Part shown: positions 18,842 to 27,882 of the stretch, in pieces
Numbering within the stretch: position 1 is the stretch's first letter
How the letters are laid out: each line of letters begins with the position of its first letter
Assembly (NCBI RefSeq): GCF_900116205.1
Contig: NZ_FOZS01000003.1
Span: forward strand, 310,001-374,000
Direction: 5' to 3'
Origin: Halostagnicola kamekurae
GTDB taxonomy: Archaea > Halobacteriota > Halobacteria > Halobacteriales > Natrialbaceae
DNA length: 64,000 nucleotides
Position numbers and translations under genes: made by a program
Notes under the pieces: model-generated
The model's input: only the letters and a program-made list of their open reading frames with translations
What the model was told of the DNA's origin: nothing
The model's database searches: none

Positions 18842-19372
18842 ATGCCAGTCGGGACCGTACCTCGAGTCGAGATGATCGTCGACGAACTCGATACGTACGG
18901 GGTCGAACGGATGGACGACGAAGCGATCGAGCGGTTTCTCGCGATTCAGCACGTGGGGATTCTCGGCCTCGCTACGTCGGGCGCACCGTATCTCTTGCCG
19001 ATGTCGTTCGGATACGACGGGGGAACGTCCCTCTACTTCTCATTTTTCGCAGGGAGCGAGAGTCGAAAATCGGATCTTGCCGACCGTTCAGATACGTGTA
19101 GCTTTCTCGTCTACAACGCCGAAACGATGTTTCACTGGCGAAGTGTCTTTCTCGAGGGAACGATTCGACGGCTTTCTGAGGCGGAATCGACAGCACTCAC
19201 AGAGACACAGATCCCCGCGTGGCAGCCGGAACTGTTCCAGACGGCGGACGATCGGGATGAGACGAAGCTGTACGAACTCGAGGTCGCGGAGTGGACCGGG
19301 ATCAGACACGCCGTTCGACCGCCGATGTATTACGAGCGGGTGGATCGAAATAGCACTGATGGAACCAATTGA
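18842..19372 (+). CDS. Pyridoxamine 5'-phosphate oxidase-like flavin-binding protein
   Basis: 176 residues from ATG 18842; ATG 18872 (MIVDELDTYGVERMDDEA) is an equally likely start. Split-barrel pattern: RFLAIQHVGILGLATSGAPY, LLPMSFGYDGG, SLYFSFFAGSESRKSDLA, CSFLVYNAETMFHWRSVFLE, GTIRRLSE. This is the nitroimidazole-resistance (NimA)/PNPOx-like branch that binds FMN or F420. Enzyme activity uncertain. Stands alone, about 120 bases before the broken ZIP gene. Confidence 0.85.
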   Translation: MPVGTVPRVEMIVDELDTYGVERMDDEAIERFLAIQHVGILGLATSGAPYLLPMSFGYDGGTSLYFSFFAGSESRKSDLADRSDTCSFLVYNAETMFHWRSVFLEGTIRRLSEAESTALTETQIPAWQPELFQTADDRDETKLYELEVAEWTGIRHAVRPPMYYERVDRNSTDGTN

Positions 19373-19494
19373 TCCCTCCCTCGCGGGCGCTGAAGTGCGC
19401 TCAGGGCACGAGCGATATTCGTTGATCGTCCTGCTCAGCCCAGTCTAGCCTTTCAGACGGAAAACGCCATCTGGACGTCCCACGCGATAATCGG

Positions 19495-19795
19495 GTTTCG
19501 GCGTTCTCGTCTACGGACGGTTCGACCCCGTGGGGCTCTCATCTCAACTATCTCAAAGGGACGACCGCCGTCGTGGACGGGACCATCGGCTACGTTCTCG
19601 GGGACGTCCTCGGTGCGTTGCCTGACTTGCTCTTCCCGTCGCGGCGGGGAATTTCATCTACATCACCAACTCCGATTTGATTCCCGAAAGCAAAAGTGGA
19701 CGTAACGTGGTTCGATCCAGTCTCTACTTCTCGTGTTCTTTGTTGGTATCGCCTTCATGCTCGGAGTGCGGTTGGTACATCGTATGCTCGGCTAA
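19495..19795 (+). pseudogene. ZIP-family metal transporter, decayed 3' part
   Basis: Fragments in successive frames: NYLKGTTAVVDGTIGYVLGD then VLGALPDLLFP in one frame; VAAGNFIYITNSDLIPESK in the next (ZIP helix V, AAGNFIYIxxSDLIPE metal-site pattern); and SLLLVFFVGIAFMLGVRLVH, a last helix, ending at TAA 19793. At least two frameshifts. Upstream helices are not recognisable. Intact ZIP proteins import divalent metals such as zinc. The region 19373-19494 and 19796-20121 holds no gene. Confidence 0.75.
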
Positions 19796-20121
19796 TTGCA
19801 GCAGTTTTTCTCGCTGGCCCGTACCAAACCGAACTCGTACTGTCAATAACGGAGATAATCTATGATCCAGAGCGCCAACTCGTGGAACCGACCGAGCAAT
19901 TCGGTCAGGCGCAGCCGACCCTGTCTACGACCCTTGATGCCGATCCCTCGGTTGATTCGGATGACTACGTCCGCTGGGAGCGTAGATCTGCTTTCGAAGG
20001 GGATCGCCCTCGCGAGTGACCGCGATTGGGGTCGTCGTGCCGTTCGGAAATATCTGCGCTCTGGACAGCCGCATGTGCACGGCATACAGTCAACACCCTC
20101 GCCGTTGTAAGTCGAGGTCGA

Positions 20122-21207
20122 ATGTCACCTAACACTTGTCCACAGTACGAGGTCGTCGTCGTTGGCGGCGGACCCGCCGGCCTGACCACCGCACTGTACA
20201 CCACGCGTCTGGGCCACCAAACCGCCGTATTCGAGGGCGAGGGCGGCCGTCACGCGGCGGTCAACCACGTACACAATGTGTTGGGAATCTCACCGGACAT
20301 CTCCGGTCGAGAACTTGCTTCCCATGCGCTCGAGCAGGTCGAAACGTATGGCGGAGATATCTACCTGGATATCGTCGAGAACATTGACACTGTCGAGGGC
20401 GACTACCCCTTCCGTCTCGAGGCCGCCCACGCGACGGTCGAATCGAAACGAGTCGTGCTAGCGACCGGGTTTCGCGATCACAGCCCCGATGTACCGGGGC
20501 TTCGAGAGTTCACCGGCCGCGGGTTGTACTACTGTCTACACTGTGATGCGTACGCACTCGGCGATGGCTCGGTGTACGTCCTCGGCCACGACGACGATGC
20601 GGCACACGCCGCGATGACGATGCTCAACTTCACCGAGGATGTCGACCTCCTGCTCGACGGACGTGACCCTCAGTGGGACGACGATACAGACGAACAGCTA
20701 CGCGCTCACCCGATCGAGCGCGTCGAACCGAAGGTCGTCGAAACGTACACCGCCGACACGGACGATGACCGATTCGGCGGACTCACCTTCACTGACGGGA
20801 CGGCTCGCGACTACCTCGGCGGGTTCGCGATGTACGGAATGACGTACAACACTCCGCTCGCCGAATCACTCGAGTGTGACCTGACGGACGACGGGGCAAT
20901 CGACGTCGACGAGCGTCGCGAGACGAGCGTCGAGGGGGTGTACGCAGTGGGAGACGTTACTCACGGCCAAAATCAGACCCCGATCGCGATCGGCGACGGT
21001 GCGTATGCCGGGATCTCGATCCATAAGGATATACGACGGTTTCCGCTGTCTCTCGAGACGATCGACTCACTGAATGCCCCCGAATCAGGCACCTCGGACT
21101 CCCCGGTTACTGCCCCCGGAACCGGTCCCGAGCTTCGGGCGCGGATGCGACGAATGCAGGATCGAACGACCAACCCGGGCCTTCGCGGGCCGCCGCCGGA
21201 TCGATGA
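20122..21207 (+). CDS. FAD/NAD(P)-dependent oxidoreductase, thioredoxin-reductase-like
   Basis: 361 residues from ATG 20122 (MSPNTCPQYEVVVV); the frame is open upstream to 20026 but that leader is Cys-rich and unlike coding. FAD-binding EVVVVGGGPAGLTTALYTTR, NAD(P) region VYVLGHDDDAAHAAMTML (degenerate GxGxxA), redox pair YYCLHCDAY (CxxC, about residue 136), and C-terminal GVYAVGDVTHGQNQTPIAI. The CxxC is present as in TrxB, while the typical NAD motif is altered, so electron donor is uncertain. The tail after KDIRRFPLSLE is Pro/Arg-rich. Ends 4 bases into the truncated hydrolase. Confidence 0.85.
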   Translation: MSPNTCPQYEVVVVGGGPAGLTTALYTTRLGHQTAVFEGEGGRHAAVNHVHNVLGISPDISGRELASHALEQVETYGGDIYLDIVENIDTVEGDYPFRLEAAHATVESKRVVLATGFRDHSPDVPGLREFTGRGLYYCLHCDAYALGDGSVYVLGHDDDAAHAAMTMLNFTEDVDLLLDGRDPQWDDDTDEQLRAHPIERVEPKVVETYTADTDDDRFGGLTFTDGTARDYLGGFAMYGMTYNTPLAESLECDLTDDGAIDVDERRETSVEGVYAVGDVTHGQNQTPIAIGDGAYAGISIHKDIRRFPLSLETIDSLNAPESGTSDSPVTAPGTGPELRARMRRMQDRTTNPGLRGPPPDR

Positions 21208-21660
21208 TCGAATCGCGTCGTCGAAAACCTGCTGTCGTCTCGCCCCATCGCTACACCATGTTCACTCCACCGATTCGGCCGTCGATACCACGAACAGAGA
21301 CGGGTACACTCGCTGACGGAATTTCGTCTGTTGCGGTCGGAAACGGCTCGCGGGCGTTCATCGTCTTCCCCGGGTTCGGTGACGAGATGTTTTCAGGAAC
21401 GTATCCGCCGTTTTCTGGGTGGGCGCTCTTACCCTACGTTTCGCGATACGTTTCTGAGTACACGATCTACGTTCTCAGCCGTCCCCGCGGGCTTCCGCCT
21501 GGATACGATGCAGAAAACGCAGCCAAAACGCATGCTCGAGCGCTCGAGTCGCTCCCCGAGTCGCACCTCCCCGCCGGCATGATCGGTATCTCGATGGGCG
21601 GTTTGATTGGACAGGAACTCGCCCGTCGACGCCGAACTTGCCGGGATCGCTGTCTGCAAT
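21204..21660 (+). pseudogene. Alpha/beta hydrolase, truncated after the nucleophile elbow
   Basis: Starts ATG 21204 (or 21258, MFTPPIRPSIPR). Keeps FIVFPGFGDEMFSGTYPPFS, an oxyanion-loop-like segment, and the elbow GMIGISMGGLIGQELA (GxSxG), about 150 residues. The rest of the fold (acid, His) is missing: the frame runs into the antisense of the nuoCD 3' end at 21665 and loses similarity. Probably cut by the rearrangement that placed nuoCD here. Confidence 0.75.
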
Positions 21661-21664
21661 CGTC

Positions 21665-23350
21665 TCACCGGTCGACGCTCCCGAGCACGATATCGAGACT
21701 TCCCAGGGAGGCTATCAGGTCGGCGACGTACTCCCCTTCAGCCATCTCCGGGAGCGCCGAGAGGTTGTGGAAACAGGGGCTTCGAATCTTGAACCGCGCC
21801 GGCGAGTTCGTTCCGTCCGAGCGGACGTACACCCCGAGTTCCCCCTTCGCGATTTCGACCGCACGGTAGGTTTCCGCATCAGCCGGCGGCTTGAGCGTTC
21901 GGGGAACGTTACTTTGGATGTCTCGTTCGCTCTCGGGCCACTCCTCGAGCAGATCGACGCACTGTTCGACGATCTTCGCCGATTCCTCGACTTCGTCCAT
22001 GCGTACGAGGACGCGACTGTAGTTGTCACAGCCGTCCTCGGTGACGACGTTCCACTCGAGTTCGGGATAGTAACCGTACGGATCGTCCCGGCGAAGGTCG
22101 TAATCGATGCCCGATCCGCGCGCGACCGGCCCCGTACAGCCGTATTCTTTTGCGACAGCCGGTTCGAGGATTCCGGTGTCAACACAGCGGATCTGGAAGA
22201 TTTCGTTCGTCGTGAGTAGATCCCTGTACTCCTGTAACTTTGCGGGTAATTCGTCGATGAAGTCGCGGATCTGATCGAAAAACTCATCGCGGGGCTCTGG
22301 GAGATCCCACGCAACACCGCCGAGTCGGAAGTAGTAGAACATCATTCGCTGGCCCGTGAGATCCTCCATGATGTCTTGAACTATTTCGCGGTCGCGAAAC
22401 GCATATTGGAAGATGGCCGTGAAATCGCCGTAGACGTCGAGCGCGAACGTTCCGAGCGCCAGAAAGTGTCCGAGCATCCGCCCGAACTCGGTCGTCATCG
22501 TCCGCAACACTTGTGCGTACTCGGGAACCTCGATGTCCGCGAGATCCTCGATCGCCCGAGCGACGGCCCACTCGTTGGGAAGGTTGGCGGTGTAATCCCA
22601 CCGATCGGCGTACGGGATGATCTGGTGACGGTAGGTCCCTTGTTGGCACATCTGCTCTTCGCAGCGGTGAAGATACCCAACGTCGGGGTCGACGTCCACG
22701 ACCGTCTCGCCGTCGAGGGTCGTTTTCAGGTGCAAGACCCCGTGCGTCGCCGGATGGTGGGGGCCGATGTTGATGAACATCGTATCCGACTCGTCGTCGG
22801 TCAACTCGTGACGGGGCGAGCTCGTGTGCTGGGGAAGGGTGACTACCTGGGGCTTGTCCTGATCGTACCGCAGCGACAGCGGATGGCCCTGCCACGTCTC
22901 GGGTAAAAGGATCCGGCGCGGGTCCGGGTGCCCTTCGTAATCGATGCCGACGAGGTCGAACGCCTCGCGTTCGTGCCAGTCGGCGGTCCGAAACACGGGT
23001 TCGGCGGTCTGACAGACGGGAGCATCCTTCGGAAGACGGACCACGAGAGTGACCTCGTGGGTCCGCTCGTGATACTTTGTCAAGTGTATCAGGGATTCGT
23101 AACGGTCCTCATATTCCTGTGGAGTAATCAGCGACAGGTGGTCGAATCCCGCTTCATCCCTGAGTCTTTCGAGGACCTCCTGTACCGTGTCGGGTCTGAT
23201 GATGAACGCAGGCGCGTTCTCGTGCTCATCCCGACCGATTGCGTCGTCCCCGAGGATATCCTCGAGGGCTCGCTCGTCGATCCGGTCGTCTCGCTGGTGA
23301 TCGAATTCAGGCGGAATGCGCCCTGATTCGTGCTGTGGTTGTTCGCTCAT
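21665..23350 (-). CDS. nuoCD: Fused NADH-quinone oxidoreductase subunit C/D
   Basis: 561 residues. NuoC part (about 25-175): VFRTADWHEREAFDLVGIDY, EGHPDPRRILLPETWQGHPL. NuoD part (about 190-561): MFINIGPHHPATHGVLH, VGYLHRCEEQMCQQ, TYRHQIIPYADRWDYTANLP, LTGQRMMFYYFRLGGVAWDL, GPVARGSGIDYDLRRDDPYG, IRSPCFHNLSALPEM, DLIASLGSLDIVLGSVDR. Complete and with normal ending. In haloarchaea nuoCD lies in a nuoABCDHIJKLMN operon; here no other nuo gene is adjacent. Upstream at 23290-23460 only a short start-less frame ends at the ATGA overlap (VEREEQRPIDAIKEDLP), perhaps the tail of a lost preceding gene. Either a second, diverged copy or a moved one. Confidence 0.93.
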   Translation of the reverse strand: MSEQPQHESGRIPPEFDHQRDDRIDERALEDILGDDAIGRDEHENAPAFIIRPDTVQEVLERLRDEAGFDHLSLITPQEYEDRYESLIHLTKYHERTHEVTLVVRLPKDAPVCQTAEPVFRTADWHEREAFDLVGIDYEGHPDPRRILLPETWQGHPLSLRYDQDKPQVVTLPQHTSSPRHELTDDESDTMFINIGPHHPATHGVLHLKTTLDGETVVDVDPDVGYLHRCEEQMCQQGTYRHQIIPYADRWDYTANLPNEWAVARAIEDLADIEVPEYAQVLRTMTTEFGRMLGHFLALGTFALDVYGDFTAIFQYAFRDREIVQDIMEDLTGQRMMFYYFRLGGVAWDLPEPRDEFFDQIRDFIDELPAKLQEYRDLLTTNEIFQIRCVDTGILEPAVAKEYGCTGPVARGSGIDYDLRRDDPYGYYPELEWNVVTEDGCDNYSRVLVRMDEVEESAKIVEQCVDLLEEWPESERDIQSNVPRTLKPPADAETYRAVEIAKGELGVYVRSDGTNSPARFKIRSPCFHNLSALPEMAEGEYVADLIASLGSLDIVLGSVDR

Positions 23351-23636
23351 GGAAGATCCTCCTTGATAGCGTCGATCGGCCGCTGTTCCTCACGTTCTAC
23401 AGTTATGGGGCTGATGAGTGTTTTCGGGGGCAGAACGGACAGTCTCGGGCCTCGAACGGTTGCGGAAATATCAATATTCCGAATGTATTTCCCTCGAGAG
23501 ACGTTCTAGAGGAGAAATCGCAAGAAAAGTAACACCGTCTGAGTACATTATTGAGAATTAAAATAAGGTACAGTGGCGGTACAAATTTAGAGCGGGTTTA
23601 CAAGGGTTTATGACCTGTAAAAGCTACTACGGGCTA

Positions 23637-25865
23637 ATGACAGACAGCCCAGATAGCACGGAATCAAACTTTTGGGCAGACACAAAGAGTGACGCGGTGC
23701 TCCGGCGATTTCAAGCTCTCGTCAACGTTATCGACGATGGAATATACCAGCTTGATTCTACAGGGAATTTTGTTGCGGTCAATGATTCGATCGTAGAGAT
23801 AACAGGCTATAGCCGAGATAGATTGTTTGGCGCACACGTATCACTACTGTTGAATGAAACCGATGTTGGTCACATGAATAGTGTAATCCAGACCCGCCTC
23901 CAAACCGACGATTGGGACCCTCCTACGCTCGAGTTTGCAATTGAGACTGCAGACAGAGAGAAAAGATTGTGCGAATTGCGGTTTGATCTGTTACTAGAAG
24001 ACGAGATCTATCGAGGAACTGTTGGTGTTCTTCGCGATATCAGTACTACCGCTAATCGTATTAAATGTGAGCAGAAACTAACTCAGTACGAAACCATCGT
24101 TGAGACCATAGAGGACGGTATCTACGTCCTTAACGAGGATTCTCGTTTTGTGGTTGTGAACCAAGCGTACGTCGAGATGACTGGATACTCGCGTGAAGAA
24201 CTTTTGGGATCACACTGTTCGCTCGTGGTCGGGACTGACGTATCGACTAAAGCAGCAGAACAGTCGATGAATCTACTCGGGGCTGATGAGGATGCTGCGA
24301 CTATCGAGGCCGATATCGTGCGAAGCGATGGAGCGGAAATACCCGCTGAGAGCAAGTTCACACCCATCATCTCCGACAACGGAGAATTCCGCGGCACTGT
24401 TGGAGTGGTACGTGACGTTTCCGAACGGAACGGGCGGGAGCAAGAATTGCAAAAATACGAGACGATTGTTGAAACCGTCGAGGATGGGATCTATGTTCTT
24501 GACGAAAATGGATATCTAACCATGGTGAACCAGTCTTTTGCAGATATGCTGGGGTACTCACCGAAAGAACTGGAGGGAGCACATGCAGCCGATATCGTGG
24601 ACGAAGGGGTTCACCAGAGTGCAAAGGAGATAGAAGAAGAGATCGTCCAAGGGGATTCAGATAATCCGTCGCTGGAAGCAACAGTGAAAACTGCTGCCGG
24701 CGATCGAATCCCTACTGAAGCGACTTTTGCGGTTTTCCCATCCGAATCGAAAGAGCGTGAGCGTGTGGGCGTCGTTCGAGATATCACTGAACGGAAAGAA
24801 AGAGAACGGGCCTTAGAGGAAAGCGAACAACGGTATCGAACACTTATTGATCACTTCCCGGGAGCAGTTGGGCTCTACAACGAGGAGTTCGAATATACGG
24901 TGGCGGGCGGTGAATTGTTTGAAAGCCTCGAGATTTCGTATGATGAAGTAGTCGGTTCGACGATCTATGAACGATATCCAGACGATCTTGTAGAGCGAAT
25001 TGAGCCATACTTCAAAGCCGTCTTTGATGGCGAATCAAACACGTTCGAGGAGCAGTACCATAATCGTGATTTTTGGGCGCATACCCTCCCCGTGAGAAAC
25101 AGCGACTGCGACATATTCGCAGGAATGTTGATGGTGCAGGACATCACCGAGCGAAAAGAATACCAGCGCAAGATTGAAGAGTCAAACGAGCGACTAGAGC
25201 AATTTGCGTACGCTGCATCTCACGACTTACGAGAACCGCTTCGAATGATCACGAGTTACCTCCAGTTAGTCGACCGACGATATAGAGACAAACTTGACGA
25301 GGACGGGCGGGAATTCATCGAATTTGCTGTCGACGGGGCAGATCGGATGCAGGACATGATCGAAGGATTACTCAACTACTCTCGAGTTGAAAGACAGGGT
25401 AATTCTTTCGAATCGGTCGATCTTGATACGGTGTTTGAGAATGTAGTTGATGATCTGCAGGTGAAAATCGCTGAGAGCAATGCAGAGATATCCGCAGAGT
25501 CGTTACCGCGGGTACAGGGGGATGCTGGGCAGCTCCGACAGGTCTTCCAAAACCTTCTGAGCAATGCTATTACGTACAGTGGAACTGAGAAGCCACAAGT
25601 GTATGTTACCTCCGTGATAGATGATGAGGAAGTGATCGTGTCTGTCCGCGATGAAGGTGTTGGTATCAACGTCGATGATCAAAACCGAATCTTCGAAGTG
25701 TTTCAGCGTCTCCACACCCATGAGGAGTATTCAGGGACAGGGATCGGTCTCGCTCTCTGTGACCGAATAATTGAACGGCACGGGGGCGACATCTGGGTTG
25801 AATCAGAACCTGGGGAAGGCTCCACGTTTTCCTTTATGCTACCAACGACTTCTTCTGGACGGTAG
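23637..25865 (+). CDS. Multi-PAS sensor histidine kinase
   Basis: 742 residues from ATG 23637 (MTDSPDSTESNFWAD); ATG 23610 is an alternative. No transmembrane helix, so cytoplasmic. Four PAS domains with PAC ends (GVLRDIST, GVVRDVSE, GVVRDITE, MLMVQDITE); PAS2 and PAS3 begin almost identically (KYETIVETVEDGIYVLDE), showing tandem duplication. HisKA has the phospho-acceptor in YAASHDLREPLRMITSYLQL; HATPase shows N-box RQVFQNLLSNAITYSG, G1 VRDEGVGI, F/G2 FQRLHTHEEYSGTGIGLAL. A typical haloarchaeal orphan kinase; the signal and response regulator are not encoded nearby. Confidence 0.95.
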   Translation: MTDSPDSTESNFWADTKSDAVLRRFQALVNVIDDGIYQLDSTGNFVAVNDSIVEITGYSRDRLFGAHVSLLLNETDVGHMNSVIQTRLQTDDWDPPTLEFAIETADREKRLCELRFDLLLEDEIYRGTVGVLRDISTTANRIKCEQKLTQYETIVETIEDGIYVLNEDSRFVVVNQAYVEMTGYSREELLGSHCSLVVGTDVSTKAAEQSMNLLGADEDAATIEADIVRSDGAEIPAESKFTPIISDNGEFRGTVGVVRDVSERNGREQELQKYETIVETVEDGIYVLDENGYLTMVNQSFADMLGYSPKELEGAHAADIVDEGVHQSAKEIEEEIVQGDSDNPSLEATVKTAAGDRIPTEATFAVFPSESKERERVGVVRDITERKERERALEESEQRYRTLIDHFPGAVGLYNEEFEYTVAGGELFESLEISYDEVVGSTIYERYPDDLVERIEPYFKAVFDGESNTFEEQYHNRDFWAHTLPVRNSDCDIFAGMLMVQDITERKEYQRKIEESNERLEQFAYAASHDLREPLRMITSYLQLVDRRYRDKLDEDGREFIEFAVDGADRMQDMIEGLLNYSRVERQGNSFESVDLDTVFENVVDDLQVKIAESNAEISAESLPRVQGDAGQLRQVFQNLLSNAITYSGTEKPQVYVTSVIDDEEVIVSVRDEGVGINVDDQNRIFEVFQRLHTHEEYSGTGIGLALCDRIIERHGGDIWVESEPGEGSTFSFMLPTTSSGR

Positions 25866-25879
25866 CTGGCGAATTCATT

Positions 25880-25990
25880 TGACACCCTCCCCGCGCTGAA
25901 GCGCGAGGTTTTGCGCCTGCTCATCCCATAATGTCACGGTGTTCAGAACGGCACTCCTGCAGTCGAGCCCCTCCAGAATCTGCTTGAGAA
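25880..25990 (-). mobile_element. Possible right-end remnant of an IS200/IS605 (IS1341-type) element
   Basis: The palindrome CCGCGCTGAAGCGCGAGG at 25889-25906 and flanking pattern resemble the structured ends that follow tnpB in haloarchaeal IS1341-type elements. No tnpB coding part survives. Recognition is from memory of such ends and therefore weak. Confidence 0.35.
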
Positions 25991-26733
25991 CAGCTTTAGC
26001 CAGTGACTAGCTATTCACTTTGATAGTGATTCTGGGTGACTCTCTGTTGGAATTCTACACTTATGGTAATAAATATCATTGGGGCCATAGGCTGAGTTCC
26101 AGTAAGCAACTATCACTGCCTTGCTTTGCTCTGGTGAATCGCCGTAGGGCGTTCGACAATACCTACTACATAGTGACACTGCGAATGAGTCCAACCGTTT
26201 CGCCAGCAGAGAGCCGGTGGAAACTGAAGCCAGAATTATCCAAGAGTAATGCATCGAGCAACCTGATATAGAGTTGAAAGTCGCCGCCGTTCCAGGCGAC
26301 GGTCGAGATGGAGATCTAGGCGAAGGTGGATGCGAATCATCCATATGGGATCGCAAATACGGGCGATGGGCGGATGCACGGCGGCACCCTCGAGCGCGAA
26401 ACGCGGATCAGGGCTCGAGAGGCAGAACTCGATACGGAGGAGAGTGTCAGTCACGGTTCAAGGTCCAACGGTTAGAAATCATACCATTAGTGATGCTTTA
26501 GGTCCATCAGTGTTATCTGCCTACTCTATACTGGGCGACCACTACCGTTTCAACCGGAACTGAATCGTATGCTACATTTGCGTGTTGCATTCAACAGCTA
26601 CTTTATATAATATATCTAGTGTTTCACCAAGAGAATTGTGTCCAGTACTAGTACATATCATCCTATATTGGCATAGTCATCCACGTACCTAACATAGCAA
26701 TTAATTAATGTTTTCCTTGCTGTGTGCCTGATG
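25991..26733. other. Intergenic region before the ABC importer
   Basis: About 740 bases without a convincing gene. Between 26270 and 26470 one plus-strand frame has protein-like charge pattern but nothing recognisable. From 26570 to 26720 the DNA is AT-rich and includes ATTAATTAAT (26700-26709), suitable for the promoter of the importer operon. Confidence 0.45.
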
Positions 26734-27876
26734 ATGTCCGATGCAAACGGGATGACGCGGCGATCAGTACTCACAACCGGAGTTACTGCTGGCTCACTCG
26801 CATTAGCAGGGTGTATAGCTGGATTGACAGGAGGCGATGGCGAGACCTACACAGTCGGCTATGGCGAGTACGAAGAAGAGATCAACTCCTCTTCGTTTCC
26901 GGATGAATTGCAGGTTTACTGTGTCCAGACCGGGTGGATGAACTGGGGGGCTGTTATGGAGGCGTTTGAAGAGAAATATGATGTCGCGCTGTACGACGCA
27001 CAGGGGTCTTCGGGCGAGGCGCTCGATGATATGCGCGCCAACGCCCAGAACCCGACGCACTCGGCGTACAACGGCGGCTACTCGTTCGGTCTGCAGGCGA
27101 TGAACGACGATTTGACAACTGACTACAAGCCGGTTAACTGGGATATCGTCCCCGACGATCTGAAGACCCAAAACGGACACGTCACTGCGACGCGGCAGGT
27201 GACAACGTCAGTGACCTACCGGACGGATATCTACGAGAAACGGGGACTTGACGCTCCCGAAACCTGGGAGGATCTCAAACATCCGGACATCGCGAAGGAT
27301 CTGGCCTTCACGCCGCCACACACGGCAAACGGTCAGGCCTCCGCGCTATCTGTCAACCGGGCCTACGGTGGCGACCTGAACAACCTCGACCCCGTCATCA
27401 AGTACCACGAAGATATCGCTGAACATGGCGCGGATTTCCGGCGCAACGTCGAGGGACCGATGACCGCCGGCGAGATATCCACGGTCGTCGAATACGACTA
27501 CACCGGTCTCAACCTCAAGTACAACAACGACGAGTTCGACGAGGACCAGATCGACGTGGCGATCCTCGAGGGACCCGACGGTGAGCCGGGTGCGATGAAC
27601 GTTCCCTACGGCTACGCCCTGTTGCGAAACGCGCCCAATCCCGAGGCGGCGAAGCTATTCATGGACTACGTCATGACCGATGAATGCCAAGAGCTGTTCT
27701 TCGACGCCTATGTCCGTCCGATTCGGGCGAGCGAACTCGATCAGCCAGACGAGTTCCCGGATCAATCGTCCTACGAGGCCGCGCAGTTCACGGTCGATCA
27801 GGAGACGCTCGTTGAGAACCAGACGGACATTCAGGAAGAGCTCGTCGACCGAACGCCGCTGCAGGGGGCCCAGTGA
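26734..27876 (+). CDS. ABC importer solute-binding lipoprotein (spermidine/putrescine, iron or aminoethylphosphonate type)
   Basis: About 380 residues. I choose ATG 26734 (MSDANGMTRRSV); GTG 26722 and ATG 26731 are close alternatives. Tat signal MTRRSVLTTGVTAGSLALAG with lipobox LALAGC, so it is a lipid-anchored extracellular protein. Mature part has the type II periplasmic-binding pattern: VMEAFEEKYDVALYDAQGSS, TATRQVTTSVTYRTDIYEKR, APETWEDLKHPDIAKDLAFT, VPYGYALLRNAPNPEAAKLF. The family covers thiamine, Fe3+, polyamine and 2-aminoethylphosphonate binders; the substrate cannot be fixed. First gene of a four-gene operon. Confidence 0.9.
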   Translation: MSDANGMTRRSVLTTGVTAGSLALAGCIAGLTGGDGETYTVGYGEYEEEINSSSFPDELQVYCVQTGWMNWGAVMEAFEEKYDVALYDAQGSSGEALDDMRANAQNPTHSAYNGGYSFGLQAMNDDLTTDYKPVNWDIVPDDLKTQNGHVTATRQVTTSVTYRTDIYEKRGLDAPETWEDLKHPDIAKDLAFTPPHTANGQASALSVNRAYGGDLNNLDPVIKYHEDIAEHGADFRRNVEGPMTAGEISTVVEYDYTGLNLKYNNDEFDEDQIDVAILEGPDGEPGAMNVPYGYALLRNAPNPEAAKLFMDYVMTDECQELFFDAYVRPIRASELDQPDEFPDQSSYEAAQFTVDQETLVENQTDIQEELVDRTPLQGAQ

Positions 27877-27882
27877 CCGCGG

